NCBI RefSeq assembly: GCF_965200585.1
Contig: NZ_OZ241361.1
DNA: 64,000 nucleotides
Source: Bacterioplanoides sp965200585
GTDB lineage: Bacteria > Pseudomonadota > Gammaproteobacteria > Pseudomonadales > Oceanobacteraceae
Reading direction: 5' to 3' (one strand)
The notes under the pieces are model-generated. The model worked only from the letters and a program-made list of their open reading frames with translations, made no database searches and had not been told where the DNA came from. Shown piece by piece: positions 33,280 through 41,735 of the stretch (positions are counted from its first letter, which is position 1; every line of letters begins with the position of its first letter). The position numbers and the translations under genes were made by a program.

Positions 33280-34503
33280 ATGGCTAAGGAAACGTTTGAG
33301 CGTTCCAAACCGCACGTAAACGTAGGCACCATTGGTCACGTTGACCATGGTAAAACCACTCTGACTGCAGCGCTGACCCGCGTATGTGCAGAAGTATGGG
33401 GCGGCGAACTGGTAGCTTTTGAAGGTATCGACAACGCACCAGAAGAGCGTGAGCGTGGTATCACCATCTCAACTTCTCACGTTGAATACGAATCCCCAAG
33501 CCGTCACTACGCACACGTAGACTGCCCAGGACACGCGGATTATGTTAAAAACATGATCACCGGTGCTGCTCAGATGGACGGCGCTATCCTGGTATGTGGT
33601 TCTACTGACGGCCCAATGCCTCAGACTCGTGAGCACATCCTGCTGTCTCGTCAGGTTGGTGTACCTTACATCGTAGTATTCCTGAACAAAGCTGACCTGC
33701 TGGCTGAAGACTGCGGCGGCGCAGACTCTGAAGAATACGCAGAGATGCTGGAACTGGTTGAAATGGAACTGCGTGACCTGCTGTCTGAATACGACTTCCC
33801 AGGTGACGACACGCCAATCATCCCAGGTTCTGCTCTGATGGCCCTGAACGGCGAAGACGACAACGAAATGGGTACTACCGCGGTTAAGAAGCTGGTAGAA
33901 ACTCTGGATGAATACATCCCAGAGCCAGAGCGTGCGATCGACGGCGACTTCATTATGCCAATCGAAGACGTATTCTCTATTCAAGGCCGTGGTACTGTTG
34001 TAACCGGTCGTGTTGAGCGCGGCATCATCAATACTGGTGAAGAAGTTGCGATCATCGGTATCAAAGAAACTACTACCACTACTTGTACTGGTGTAGAAAT
34101 GTTCCGTAAGATCCTGGACGAAGGCCGTGCGGGTGAGAACGTTGGTGTTCTGCTGCGTGGTACTAAGCGTGACGAAGTTGAGCGTGGTCAGGTACTGGCT
34201 AAGCCAGGTTCTATCACGCCTCACACCAAGTTCACTTCTGAAGTATACGTACTGGGTAAAGATGAAGGTGGTCGTCACACGCCATTCTTCAAAGGTTACC
34301 GTCCACAGTTCTACTTCCGTACCACTGACGTGACTGGTGCTGTTGAGCTGCCAGAAGGCGTTGAAATGGTAATGCCGGGTGACAACGTGACTCTGTCTGT
34401 AACTCTGATCGCACCAATCGCGATGGACGAAGGTCTGCGTTTTGCGATCCGTGAAGGCGGTCGTACTGTAGGTGCTGGCGTTGTAGCTGGTATCGTGGAG
34501 TAA
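33280..34503 (+). CDS. tuf: Elongation factor Tu
   Basis: 407 residues from the ATG at 33280 (MAKETFERSKPHVNVGTIGHVDHGKTT). G1 GHVDHGKT, G2 RGITI, G3 DCPGHAD and G4 NKAD are intact; domains 2 and 3 are complete and end VGAGVVAGIVE. Delivers aminoacyl-tRNA to the ribosome. A loop of about 10 extra residues relative to E. coli (around AEDCGGADSEEYAEM) is a feature I associate with marine Oceanospirillales-type EF-Tu. This copy stands alone, not after fusA of the str operon or before secE, and is divergent from EF-G2. Codon use is strongly biased, as expected for a very highly expressed gene. Confidence 0.97.
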   Translation: MAKETFERSKPHVNVGTIGHVDHGKTTLTAALTRVCAEVWGGELVAFEGIDNAPEERERGITISTSHVEYESPSRHYAHVDCPGHADYVKNMITGAAQMDGAILVCGSTDGPMPQTREHILLSRQVGVPYIVVFLNKADLLAEDCGGADSEEYAEMLELVEMELRDLLSEYDFPGDDTPIIPGSALMALNGEDDNEMGTTAVKKLVETLDEYIPEPERAIDGDFIMPIEDVFSIQGRGTVVTGRVERGIINTGEEVAIIGIKETTTTTCTGVEMFRKILDEGRAGENVGVLLRGTKRDEVERGQVLAKPGSITPHTKFTSEVYVLGKDEGGRHTPFFKGYRPQFYFRTTDVTGAVELPEGVEMVMPGDNVTLSVTLIAPIAMDEGLRFAIREGGRTVGAGVVAGIVE

Positions 34504-34527
34504 TAATTGCTCAGCAATTAAGTCTCC

Positions 34528-34557
34528 AAAAAGCCGGGCTATTTAGCTCGGCTTTTT
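34528..34557 (+). terminator. Rho-independent terminator of tuf
   Basis: Stem AAAAAGCCGGGC with GCTCGGCTTTTT (one G-T pair), 6-nt loop and T-run, 24 bp after the stop. Confidence 0.9.
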
Positions 34558-34613
34558 TGTGCCTGCAGCATTCAGGCATTCGACCTGAAACTTAATAAGC
34601 CTTTGATTTTAAA

Positions 34614-34648
34614 GGTAATACGTTTTGTACAATACAAAACGTATTACC
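34614..34648. repeat. Perfect 16-bp inverted repeat between two terminators
   Basis: GGTAATACGTTTTGTA and TACAAAACGTATTACC are separated by CAA. AT-rich, without a T-run. Outside it, TTTTTTGTGCCTG (34553) and CAGGCACAAAAAA (34664) form a further 13-bp inverted repeat, so the 124-bp segment has terminal-inverted-repeat form. Confidence 0.55.
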
Positions 34649-34672
34649 AACTCGACTAACTCACAGGCACAA

Positions 34673-34717
34673 AAAAACCCGCGACCCAGATCGTAATGAC
34701 CAAAGTGGCGGGTTTTT
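34673..34717 (-). terminator. Rho-independent terminator of rpmE
   Basis: Arms AAAAACCCGC and GCGGGTTTTT flank a 25-nt interior; the minus strand ends in a run of seven T. It lies 13 bp past the rpmE stop. Confidence 0.8.
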
Positions 34718-34730
34718 CTTAACGTTTTGC

Positions 34731-34940
34731 TTACTTCTTGAAAGCACCAAAACGCTTCTTGAACTTGTCGATACGACCACCGGTATCCAGAACTTTCTGC
34801 TTACCAGTGTAGAACGGGTGGCAAGAAGAACATACGTCCAGAGCCATAGTACCTGGCTTGGTGGATTTGGTTTCAACAACGTTACCGCAAGAGCAAGTTG
34901 CTTTCAGTTCCGCGTATTCTGGTTGAATATCGTTTTGCAT
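34731..34940 (-). CDS. rpmE: Ribosomal protein bL31, zinc-binding form
   Basis: 69 residues of the 50S subunit. Four cysteines (Cys16, Cys18, Cys37, Cys40 in CSC and CSSC) mark the zinc-containing form, as opposed to the Cys-less paralogue used under zinc limitation. The core HPFYTGKQKVLDTGGRIDKFKKRF is typical. It is divergent from priA, the usual gammaproteobacterial neighbour. Confidence 0.97.
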   Translation of the reverse strand: MQNDIQPEYAELKATCSCGNVVETKSTKPGTMALDVCSSCHPFYTGKQKVLDTGGRIDKFKKRFGAFKK

Positions 34941-35088
34941 AATTAAGCCTCTTTACCTTCACGCCGCCACTAACAGCACTTCTGTCAGCACCGCGCTACT
35001 GATATAAGTAGTTAAATTTGCCTTCGCACTTGCGTGGGCAAAAGGGACGCGCATAATACCAGAGCCACCGTCAGCAGCAAGCGTTTTC

Positions 35089-37320
35089 ATGCCCTTTTTT
35101 GTCGTCACCATCGCCCTTCCCGTGCCGTTACGCAGGCTTTTTGACTACCTGCCCGCCAACACTGAAACAGCCGATCGCTATCAACCGGGCCAACGGGCCA
35201 GAGTCCGGTTTGGCTCACAATTGCTCACCGGCATTGTGATTACAACGAGTGAACAAACGGATGTTCCACACGACAAACTCAAGCCGCTGCTGCAACGCCT
35301 GGATGACCAGCCTCTGGTGGATCAACACACGCTGGCTTTGTGCCAATGGCTGGCCGGTTATTACCATCATAGTTTAGGGGAAGTACTGGAACTGGCTCTG
35401 CCGACCATGTTGCGCCGGGGTTGTGAGCTGACCGAAGCCGATGAGAAAGTCTGGGAAAAGCAATCCAGCAGCACAACACCTGAGCTGAAAGGTGTCAAGC
35501 AACAGTCGTTGTGGCAGTTGTTTCAGCAACAGCCACAATGGCCGCATAAAGCTCTGACCACTCGTGGCTTTACCTTAGCGCAACTAAAGCGCCTGGCTGA
35601 ACTCGGTTTGATTCAGGAAAGTGAACAGCTGCCAGCACCTGCCATGGCAGAACACATCACGGCACCGCTACCACTCAACAGCGAACAACAAAAAGGCGTA
35701 GATGCCATTCGTGCTCATTTGGGAAGTTTCAAACCCTGCTTGCTGGAGGGCGTTACCGGATCAGGCAAGACCGAAGTTTATCTGCAATTGATCGCCGCAG
35801 CGCTGCAAGACAATCGACAAGTACTGGTACTGGTACCGGAAATTGGTTTAACTCCCCAAACGGTTGGCCGTTTTCGTGCCCGCTTTAACGTGCCGGTAGC
35901 GTTGCTACATTCCGGTTTAAACGATCGTGAACGCTTACAAGGCTGGCGTCAGTGTCGTGAAGGTGCTGCCCGTATTCTGATTGGCACCCGCTCTGCCGTT
36001 TTTACCCCGCTACCTGACTTAGGGCTTATTATTCTCGACGAAGAGCACGATGCCTCGTTTAAGCAACAGGATGGCTTACGCTATTCGGCGCGGGATTTTG
36101 CTCTGGTACGAGGCCATAAAGCCCAGGTTCCGGTACTACTGGGCTCCGCGACACCGTCATTAGAAACCTTACATAACGCCCTGACGGGCAAATACCTGCA
36201 TCTGAAGCTGTTACGCCGCGCCGGTAACGCCAAGCCACCAGCGATGAAATTACACAGCATTTTGCATCAACCGCTGACCGCGGGTTTTGCCCAACCGGTA
36301 TTGGCCAAAATGCAGCAGCATTTGCGCAACGGCAAACAGGTGCTGGTGTTTATTAATCGCCGGGGTTTTGCGCCGTTACTGGCCTGCCAGCAGTGTGGCT
36401 GGATGGCGGAATGCCGCCGTTGTGACGCGCGCTTAACCCTGCATCAATATCCGGCGCATTTGCATTGCCATCATTGTGATTTTCAGCAAGGTATTCCGGC
36501 TCATTGCCCGGACTGCCATAGCCCGAAAATTGAAGCCGTGGGTCAGGGCACCGAACGGATCGAACAACAACTTGAACAGCTATTCCCGGATTTCCCGATT
36601 CGCCGGGTAGACCGCGACAGCGTGCGTACCAAACAGGCCTTTGATGCCTTATTCGATGAGATTCATAACGGCGGCCCCTGCATTCTGGTTGGCACCCAAA
36701 TGTTAGCCAAAGGCCATCACTTTCCCGATGTGACCATGGTAACCATCCTCGATAGCGATGCAGGGCTATTCAGCGCCGACTTTCGTGGCATGGAGCACAG
36801 CGCCCAGCTGATTCTGCAAGTTGCCGGACGTGCCGGGCGCGCTGAATCCCCGGGAGAAGTATGGATTCAGACTCTGTATGCCGATCACCCTCAGCTGAAT
36901 CTGCTGCTCGACAGTGGTTATCACGCACTGGCGTTGTCCATGTTGCAGGAGCGCAACGCACAACAGCTGCCGCCTTACAGCTTTATGGCGCTGTTACGGG
37001 CCGAATGTGAAGACCGCCATCTGGCACAGCAATTTCTGCAGCAAGCACGTGGCTTTATTCAGGAACTGCAACGCCAGCATCATCAGTACCATGATCATCA
37101 GGGGTTAAAGCTGCAACAGGAAGGCGTGAATCTGTTGGGGCCATTCCCGGCCATTATGGAGCGTCGCGCCGGACGCTTCCGCCACCAGCTGCAATTGTAT
37201 GCCAAAGAGCGTGCCAGCCTGCATCGGGTTGCTGCGACTCTGGTGCAGTTTCTGGAACAACAAAAAGGCTTTAACAAGGTTCGCTGGCATCTGGATATCG
37301 ACCCGCTCGATACCCTATAG
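35089..37320 (+). CDS. priA: Primosomal replication helicase PriA
   Basis: 743 residues. Restarts stalled replication forks by loading the DnaB helicase. N-terminal 3' DNA-binding domain (FVVTIALPVPLRRLFDYLP). Superfamily-2 helicase motifs: Walker A LLEGVTGSGKTEVYL, Walker B ILDEEHD, GSATPSLE, and later VGTQMLAKGHHFP with QVAGRAGR. Eight cysteines between (CQQCGWMAECRRC and CHHC/CPDC) form the two zinc sites. It is divergent from rpmE, as in many relatives. Confidence 0.97.
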   Translation: MPFFVVTIALPVPLRRLFDYLPANTETADRYQPGQRARVRFGSQLLTGIVITTSEQTDVPHDKLKPLLQRLDDQPLVDQHTLALCQWLAGYYHHSLGEVLELALPTMLRRGCELTEADEKVWEKQSSSTTPELKGVKQQSLWQLFQQQPQWPHKALTTRGFTLAQLKRLAELGLIQESEQLPAPAMAEHITAPLPLNSEQQKGVDAIRAHLGSFKPCLLEGVTGSGKTEVYLQLIAAALQDNRQVLVLVPEIGLTPQTVGRFRARFNVPVALLHSGLNDRERLQGWRQCREGAARILIGTRSAVFTPLPDLGLIILDEEHDASFKQQDGLRYSARDFALVRGHKAQVPVLLGSATPSLETLHNALTGKYLHLKLLRRAGNAKPPAMKLHSILHQPLTAGFAQPVLAKMQQHLRNGKQVLVFINRRGFAPLLACQQCGWMAECRRCDARLTLHQYPAHLHCHHCDFQQGIPAHCPDCHSPKIEAVGQGTERIEQQLEQLFPDFPIRRVDRDSVRTKQAFDALFDEIHNGGPCILVGTQMLAKGHHFPDVTMVTILDSDAGLFSADFRGMEHSAQLILQVAGRAGRAESPGEVWIQTLYADHPQLNLLLDSGYHALALSMLQERNAQQLPPYSFMALLRAECEDRHLAQQFLQQARGFIQELQRQHHQYHDHQGLKLQQEGVNLLGPFPAIMERRAGRFRHQLQLYAKERASLHRVAATLVQFLEQQKGFNKVRWHLDIDPLDTL

Positions 37321-37384
37321 GCCCGGCCAAAGCAGCAGAGCCGTCTATACTGATGGCATCTTTATCCAACGACAGTGAATCGTT

Positions 37385-38230
37385 ATGGAATTTCTCAGTT
37401 TCCGGCATGGCCAGCAACATTACGCCGTACCCATTGCCAGCGTGCGTTTTATTACCGCCGATAACTCATTAAAACTGACCCGGGTTGCCCTCGGTGACGG
37501 CCAGCAACACGATATGGTTGAATTTGATGGCAAGGCTTGTGTGGTGTTGTCGCTGGCTGATTTGCTTGGCCAGGACTCAGCACAAACTGAGGTCCAGGCA
37601 CTGGTTGAGCTACTGCATGCCCGCGAGCAGGACCACGTTAACTGGCTGGATGCTTTAGAAGAGAGCCTGACCCAGGGCAGCGAATTTACCAAAGCCAGAG
37701 ATCCAAACGAGTGTGCTTTTGGCCGTTGGTACAAGCATTTTCACACCGATAACGAAGCGCTGGCGCAATTGCTGGAGAAGTTTGATATCCCACACCAGCG
37801 TATTCATGCCTTAGCGCATGAACTGCTGACCATGCGTGATGCTGGCGAGACAGATGCCGCCCTGGCTATTTTAACCGAGCACAAACGCACTACTCTGACC
37901 CGCTTGCAGGCATTATTCAGCGATGCTAGGAATATGGTCAGCTCAAGTGTCCGGCCAACGGTCATTATGATTCAGGATGATAAAAGCCAGGTCATTGGCT
38001 TAAAGGTCGATGATATTGGTGAAGTCTTCAGTTGCTCCCCCGAGCAGCAGGACAGCGGCTCGGACGAGCTGCTGCCGCATTTTGCTCATGCCTGGCTAAA
38101 AGCCGTAGAGCTGGATGGCGAGCCAGTGACGGTGATGCAACTCAACCCCAACCTGTTGTTGCTTAATCAGGATGAGCTGCAAGACCAGCTGCCGCAGCCC
38201 CAATCAGCCACCCAGGCTGTAGCCGGATAA
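37385..38230 (+). CDS. CheW-type coupling protein with inserted chemoreceptor zinc-binding (CZB) domain
   Basis: 281 residues. The first ~65 residues (MEFLSFRHGQQHYAVPIASV..VVLSLADLLG) match the first half of a CheW fold; residues about 190-265 (RPTVIMIQDDKSQVIGLKVDDIGEV) match the second half. Between them, residues 80-180 form a CZB domain: HVNW with His84, CAFGRWY with Cys110, and PHQRIHALAHEL with His137/His141. In known CZB proteins these residues bind zinc and sense redox or hypochlorite. A coupling protein with the sensor built in would link zinc or oxidant state to kinase activity without a receptor. No cheA is adjacent. A T-rich terminator follows. Confidence 0.82.
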   Translation: MEFLSFRHGQQHYAVPIASVRFITADNSLKLTRVALGDGQQHDMVEFDGKACVVLSLADLLGQDSAQTEVQALVELLHAREQDHVNWLDALEESLTQGSEFTKARDPNECAFGRWYKHFHTDNEALAQLLEKFDIPHQRIHALAHELLTMRDAGETDAALAILTEHKRTTLTRLQALFSDARNMVSSSVRPTVIMIQDDKSQVIGLKVDDIGEVFSCSPEQQDSGSDELLPHFAHAWLKAVELDGEPVTVMQLNPNLLLLNQDELQDQLPQPQSATQAVAG

Positions 38231-38259
38231 AACCGCACACGACTCGCGATGATTACTCA

Positions 38260-38287
38260 AGAGCTGCTACACTGCAGCTCTTTTTTA
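38260..38287 (+). terminator. Terminator after the CheW-CZB gene
   Basis: Stem AGAGCTGC with GCAGCTCT and a run of T (38281-38286). It sits 17 bp before the pgpA GTG, so pgpA expression may depend on read-through or its own promoter. Confidence 0.8.
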
Positions 38288-38303
38288 TCCAGGCGAAAAT
38301 ACC

Positions 38304-38810
38304 GTGTTGTTTCAAAGCCTCAATCTTAGCGCTCGCCCCGACCTCAAAGGGCTGAACCTGAAAAACCCGATTCATCTGTTCGCTTTTGGCTTAGGCTCAG
38401 GTTTGCCGAAAAAAGCGCCCGGCACCTGGGGCACCGTGGCAGCCATTCCGGTATGGCTGTTGCTGTTACAGGGAGTTCCCACCCTCCCCTATCTGTATGT
38501 CTTAATCGCTGGTTTTGCCTTTGGTGTGATGGTGTGTGAATACACCTCTCGCGACCTGGGTGTCCACGATCATGGTGGCATCGTCTGGGATGAATGGATT
38601 GGCTTGTGGATTACCTATTTGTGGCTGCCTGACGGCATCGGCTGGTTAATCTACGGCTTTGTTCTGTTCCGTATTTTTGACATCCTCAAGCCCTGGCCAA
38701 TCCAATGGTTAGATAAAAAAGTACACGGTGGCTTCGGCATCATGATTGATGATGTGCTGGCTGGTATTTTTGCTTTCGTGCTACTGCAACTGACAGCGGC
38801 TTTGCTATAA
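38304..38810 (+). CDS. pgpA: Phosphatidylglycerophosphatase A
   Basis: 168 residues with a GTG start. Removes the phosphate of phosphatidylglycerophosphate to give phosphatidylglycerol, in the inner membrane. Typical text: GLGSGLPKKAPGTWGTVAAIP, HDHGGIVWDEWIG with the acidic metal-binding residues, and FRIFDILKPWPIQWLDKK plus GGFGIMIDDVLAG. Three to four hydrophobic helices. Family length normal. Confidence 0.95.
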   Translation: MLFQSLNLSARPDLKGLNLKNPIHLFAFGLGSGLPKKAPGTWGTVAAIPVWLLLLQGVPTLPYLYVLIAGFAFGVMVCEYTSRDLGVHDHGGIVWDEWIGLWITYLWLPDGIGWLIYGFVLFRIFDILKPWPIQWLDKKVHGGFGIMIDDVLAGIFAFVLLQLTAALL

Positions 38811-38832
38811 CCCGATTATTTGAGAATTAATT

Positions 38833-39180
38833 ATGAAAATTGCTGTTGCCAGCTTAAATGGCGAAACGGTATGTGGACAACCAGGCCGCTGCCGCACCTT
38901 TATTTTATTTGATACCGATGGCTTTGAAGTATTAGAGCAGGAAAACATCAAATTCAGTGAAGATTATATTCTGCAGGGATTTGATCCGGAAAAATCACAC
39001 CCGGTGGATAAAATTGATGTGCTGATTGCTTCGGCTCTGGGTGAAGGTCTGGTTAACCAGCTGCAACAGCGTGACGTTATTGCCGTTGCAACCAGCGTTA
39101 AAGATGCAGCAGAAGCAGCCCAGCGCTTCCTCGATGGTGACCTGCCCATCAAAGACGCTAAAAAGAAAAAGAAGAAATAA
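38833..39180 (+). CDS. NifX/NafY-like (dinitrogenase iron-molybdenum cofactor domain) protein
   Basis: 115 residues. The fold pattern MKIAVAS.NGETVCGQPGRCRTFILFD and VLIASALGEGLVNQLQQRDVIAVATSVKDAAEAAQRFL resembles PF02579, which binds iron-sulfur or FeMo-type clusters. No nitrogenase genes are present, so a role in another metallocluster or redox function is more likely. It ends in a poly-Lys tail, as does the SCP2-like protein at 7911. Cys14 and Cys20 could be ligands. Confidence 0.75.
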   Translation: MKIAVASLNGETVCGQPGRCRTFILFDTDGFEVLEQENIKFSEDYILQGFDPEKSHPVDKIDVLIASALGEGLVNQLQQRDVIAVATSVKDAAEAAQRFLDGDLPIKDAKKKKKK

Positions 39181-39207
39181 TTCACTACTATTGATCCAGC
39201 CCTGCAT

Positions 39208-39741
39208 ATGCTTGAAAAAATACGCCTGATTGATCGCTTCACCGAAACCGTGGGTAAAACCGTGCGTTGGTTTGCCTTGCTGATGGTTATTCTGACCTGC
39301 CTGGTGGTGGCATTACGCTATGTATTTTATGTGCCATCCGTTGCCCTGCAGGAAAGTGTTTCGTACCTGCATGCGGCATTATTTATGCTGGGAGCCGCCT
39401 ATACCTGGCAGCAAGGCGGCCATGTTCGGGTTGATGTGTTTTACCATTCCATGTCACGGCAAAAACAGCATTGGGTCGATCGCTTAGGAATCATTTTTTT
39501 ATTATTTCCGGTTTGTCTTTTTATGCTCTACAGCAGCTGGGAATACGTCAGCATTGCCTGGCAGATTGGTGAAAAATCTCAGGAGGCCGGCGGCCTGCCT
39601 TTTGTCTATTTATTAAAAACTCTGATTCTGGTGATGCCACTGTTGATGTTAATACAAGCGGTTGCGGAGCTGCTCAGAACCTTCCTGCCTGAAACAGTGC
39701 AAAAAACTCACACAGCAAGCAAGGAGGTTCATCATGGTTGA
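39208..39741 (+). CDS. TRAP transporter small permease (DctQ type)
   Basis: 177 residues, four transmembrane helices, N- and C-termini inside. The DctQ signature (ALQESVSYLHAALFMLGAAYTWQQGGHVRVDVFY) is clear. It works with the large permease encoded immediately downstream (8-bp overlap) to import an organic acid using an ion gradient. The periplasmic solute-binding DctP-type subunit is not found next to it within the window, so the substrate is unknown. Confidence 0.92.
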   Translation: MLEKIRLIDRFTETVGKTVRWFALLMVILTCLVVALRYVFYVPSVALQESVSYLHAALFMLGAAYTWQQGGHVRVDVFYHSMSRQKQHWVDRLGIIFLLFPVCLFMLYSSWEYVSIAWQIGEKSQEAGGLPFVYLLKTLILVMPLLMLIQAVAELLRTFLPETVQKTHTASKEVHHG

Positions 39742-41110
39742 GTGGTTGCCGCTGATTCTGTTTGTTTGTGTGTGCCTGGTATTAATGGCCGGATTTCCGG
39801 TGGCGTTTTCTCTGGCGGGTACTTCACTATTGTTTGCCGGTTTTGGTGTACTGACCGACACGCTAGACAGCGCCTTTTTATCCGCCTTACCGAATCGCTT
39901 ATTTGGTATTTTGTCGAATCAGATTTTAACTGCCGTTCCCTTATTTATTTTTATGGGAGTGATGTTGGAAAAATCCCGGGTGGCGGAACAATTACTGCGT
40001 AATATGGGGTTTTTATATGGCTCGTTACGTGGCGGGCTGGGGTTATCCGTTATTCTGGTCGGCGCACTGATGGCCGCCAGCACCGGCATTATTGGTGCAA
40101 CCGTGGTAACGATGGGATTAATCTCTTTGCCGACCATGCTTAAAAATGGCTATAGCCCATCATTAGCGACTGGCACTATTTGTGCCACGGGTACGCTGGG
40201 CCAGATTATCCCGCCGTCCACCGCCCTGATTATTCTGGGAGACGTGTTATCCAGCGCCTACCAACAGGCTCAGCTGAATATGGGCATCTTCGCACCCGAC
40301 ACCATTTCCGTAGCCGACCTGTTTTTAGGCGCGGTCATTCCCGGGGCGATACTGGTGACGGCTTACCTTGCCTACATCATTTTAATTGCCCTGTTTAAAG
40401 GCGAATCCGCACCAGCAGTTCAGGATCGTCCACCATTTTCCTGGGCATTTTTCGGCCGCTTAGTGGTCTCTCTGGTACCACCGATGGTGTTGGTTTTTAT
40501 GGTACTGGGCGCAATTTTTACCGGCATTGCCACGCCAACCGAAGCGGCCGGCATTGGTGCATTGGGCGCTACTTTGCTGGCCATCGGTTATGGCGAATTT
40601 GATTTAAAGCGCTTAAAAGAAGTGATGGACAGCACGCTACAAGTCACCAGCATGGTGTTCCTGATTTTTATTGGCGCAGCATTATTTTCACTGGTATTCC
40701 GCGGCTTTGGCGGTGAAGAGCTGGTGCATTCCGCTTTCACGGATATGCCGGGTGGGGTATTCGGTGCCATGTTAATGGTGATGGTAGTTATCTTCTTGCT
40801 GGGCTTTATTCTCGACTTTATTGAAATCACGCTGGTTGTGGTTCCGATTATTGCGCCGGTATTGCTTAGTATGGGCGTCGACCCGGTATGGCTGGGCATT
40901 ATGATCGCCCTTAACCTGCAAACCTCTTTCCTGACTCCGCCATTTGGTTTCGCTCTGTTTTATCTGCGAGGGGTCACTCCGCCTGACATCAAAACCCAAA
41001 CTCTCTACAAAGGTGTGATTCCTTTTATTGTGATACAGCTGCTGGTTCTGATGGCATTGGCGGCCTTCCCGGAGATGGCGACCTACTTACCAGACCAGAT
41101 TTATGGCTAA
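39734..41110 (+). CDS. TRAP transporter large permease (DctM type)
   Basis: 458 residues from the ATG at 39734, preceded by a perfect AAGGAGG; a longer in-frame opening from 39662 is inside the small-permease gene. Around 12 hydrophobic helices. DctM hallmarks: PLFIFMGVMLEKS, GLGLSVILVGALMAASTGIIGATVV, LATGTICATGTLGQIIPPST and ATPTEAAGIGALG, and LQTSFLTPPFGFALFYLRG. Makes up the main channel of the transporter. Confidence 0.95.
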   Translation: MVEWLPLILFVCVCLVLMAGFPVAFSLAGTSLLFAGFGVLTDTLDSAFLSALPNRLFGILSNQILTAVPLFIFMGVMLEKSRVAEQLLRNMGFLYGSLRGGLGLSVILVGALMAASTGIIGATVVTMGLISLPTMLKNGYSPSLATGTICATGTLGQIIPPSTALIILGDVLSSAYQQAQLNMGIFAPDTISVADLFLGAVIPGAILVTAYLAYIILIALFKGESAPAVQDRPPFSWAFFGRLVVSLVPPMVLVFMVLGAIFTGIATPTEAAGIGALGATLLAIGYGEFDLKRLKEVMDSTLQVTSMVFLIFIGAALFSLVFRGFGGEELVHSAFTDMPGGVFGAMLMVMVVIFLLGFILDFIEITLVVVPIIAPVLLSMGVDPVWLGIMIALNLQTSFLTPPFGFALFYLRGVTPPDIKTQTLYKGVIPFIVIQLLVLMALAAFPEMATYLPDQIYG

Positions 41111-41231
41111 GAGCAGGATTATTACCGTTATTGCGATACTGAGTTACCCGTAATCACGCGGTGGATGGCTGGGCGGCCGGTATAAAAAACAGTAAACTCA
41201 CGACAAAATAATCACAATCAGGTCTGAGTCG

Positions 41232-41648
41232 ATGGAATCGCGTCCACATGAACCTTCAATAACCGAAGATAATATCCCAACACCGGATGGTGAGCTGTCT
41301 ATGCGTGTGATTCCAACACGCGCTGAAGCCAATATCCATGGTGATATCAGCAGTGGTTGGGTCGTTAAACAAATGGATCACGCTGCAGAAAGTGTGGTCA
41401 GCCGTTTGGCCAAAGGCCGGATTGCCAATATTGCGATGGAATCCTTGTCCTTTATGTCCCCTATCCGGGTTGGCGCGGCGGTATGCATCTATACCAAGCT
41501 GCTGGAAATTGGCACATCCTCGGTGCGGATTCAGGTGGAAATCTGGACGTTAAATCCGAATGAAGAGCAGCGCCGTAAAGTCGTGGATGCGACCTTTGTG
41601 TATGTTGCGATTGATGAGAAAGGCCGGATTCGTAAGGTGCCGCGTTAA
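41232..41648 (+). CDS. Acyl-CoA thioesterase, YciA-like hotdog family
   Basis: 138 residues. Hydrolyses acyl-CoA to free acid and CoA. The hotdog-family text is visible: RVIPTRAEANIHGDISSGWVVKQMDHAAESVVSRLAKGR (catalytic Asp region) and MSPIRVGAAVCIYTKLLEIGTSSVRIQVEIW. It lacks long extensions and is likely a homohexamer, as is the family. Followed by a bidirectional hairpin terminator shared with a convergent lipoprotein gene. Confidence 0.9.
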   Translation: MESRPHEPSITEDNIPTPDGELSMRVIPTRAEANIHGDISSGWVVKQMDHAAESVVSRLAKGRIANIAMESLSFMSPIRVGAAVCIYTKLLEIGTSSVRIQVEIWTLNPNEEQRRKVVDATFVYVAIDEKGRIRKVPR

Positions 41649-41689
41649 TCACAAAGCGCTCTATTAAAGCGCCATTGGTTAAAATGACC

Positions 41690-41726
41690 ATCCATTAAAA
41701 AGGGCCTGCTGCCCTTTCTAATGGAT
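41690..41726. terminator. Bidirectional terminator between convergent genes
   Basis: A 16-position stem with one mismatch (ATCCATTA.AAAGGGC with GCCCTTT.TAATGGAT) and a 5-nt loop. Short A/T-rich tracts in the stem give each strand some U-richness. Confidence 0.7.
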
Positions 41727-41735
41727 AATTCGATT

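Noticed and set aside
33469..34278. Long open frame on the minus strand of tuf
   Set aside because: It is a mirror of the biased codon use of tuf, with no recognisable protein and no ribosome-binding site.
38833..39180. Evidence for nitrogen fixation from the NifX-like protein
   Set aside because: Stand-alone proteins with this domain occur in many non-diazotrophs, and no nif genes are seen here.
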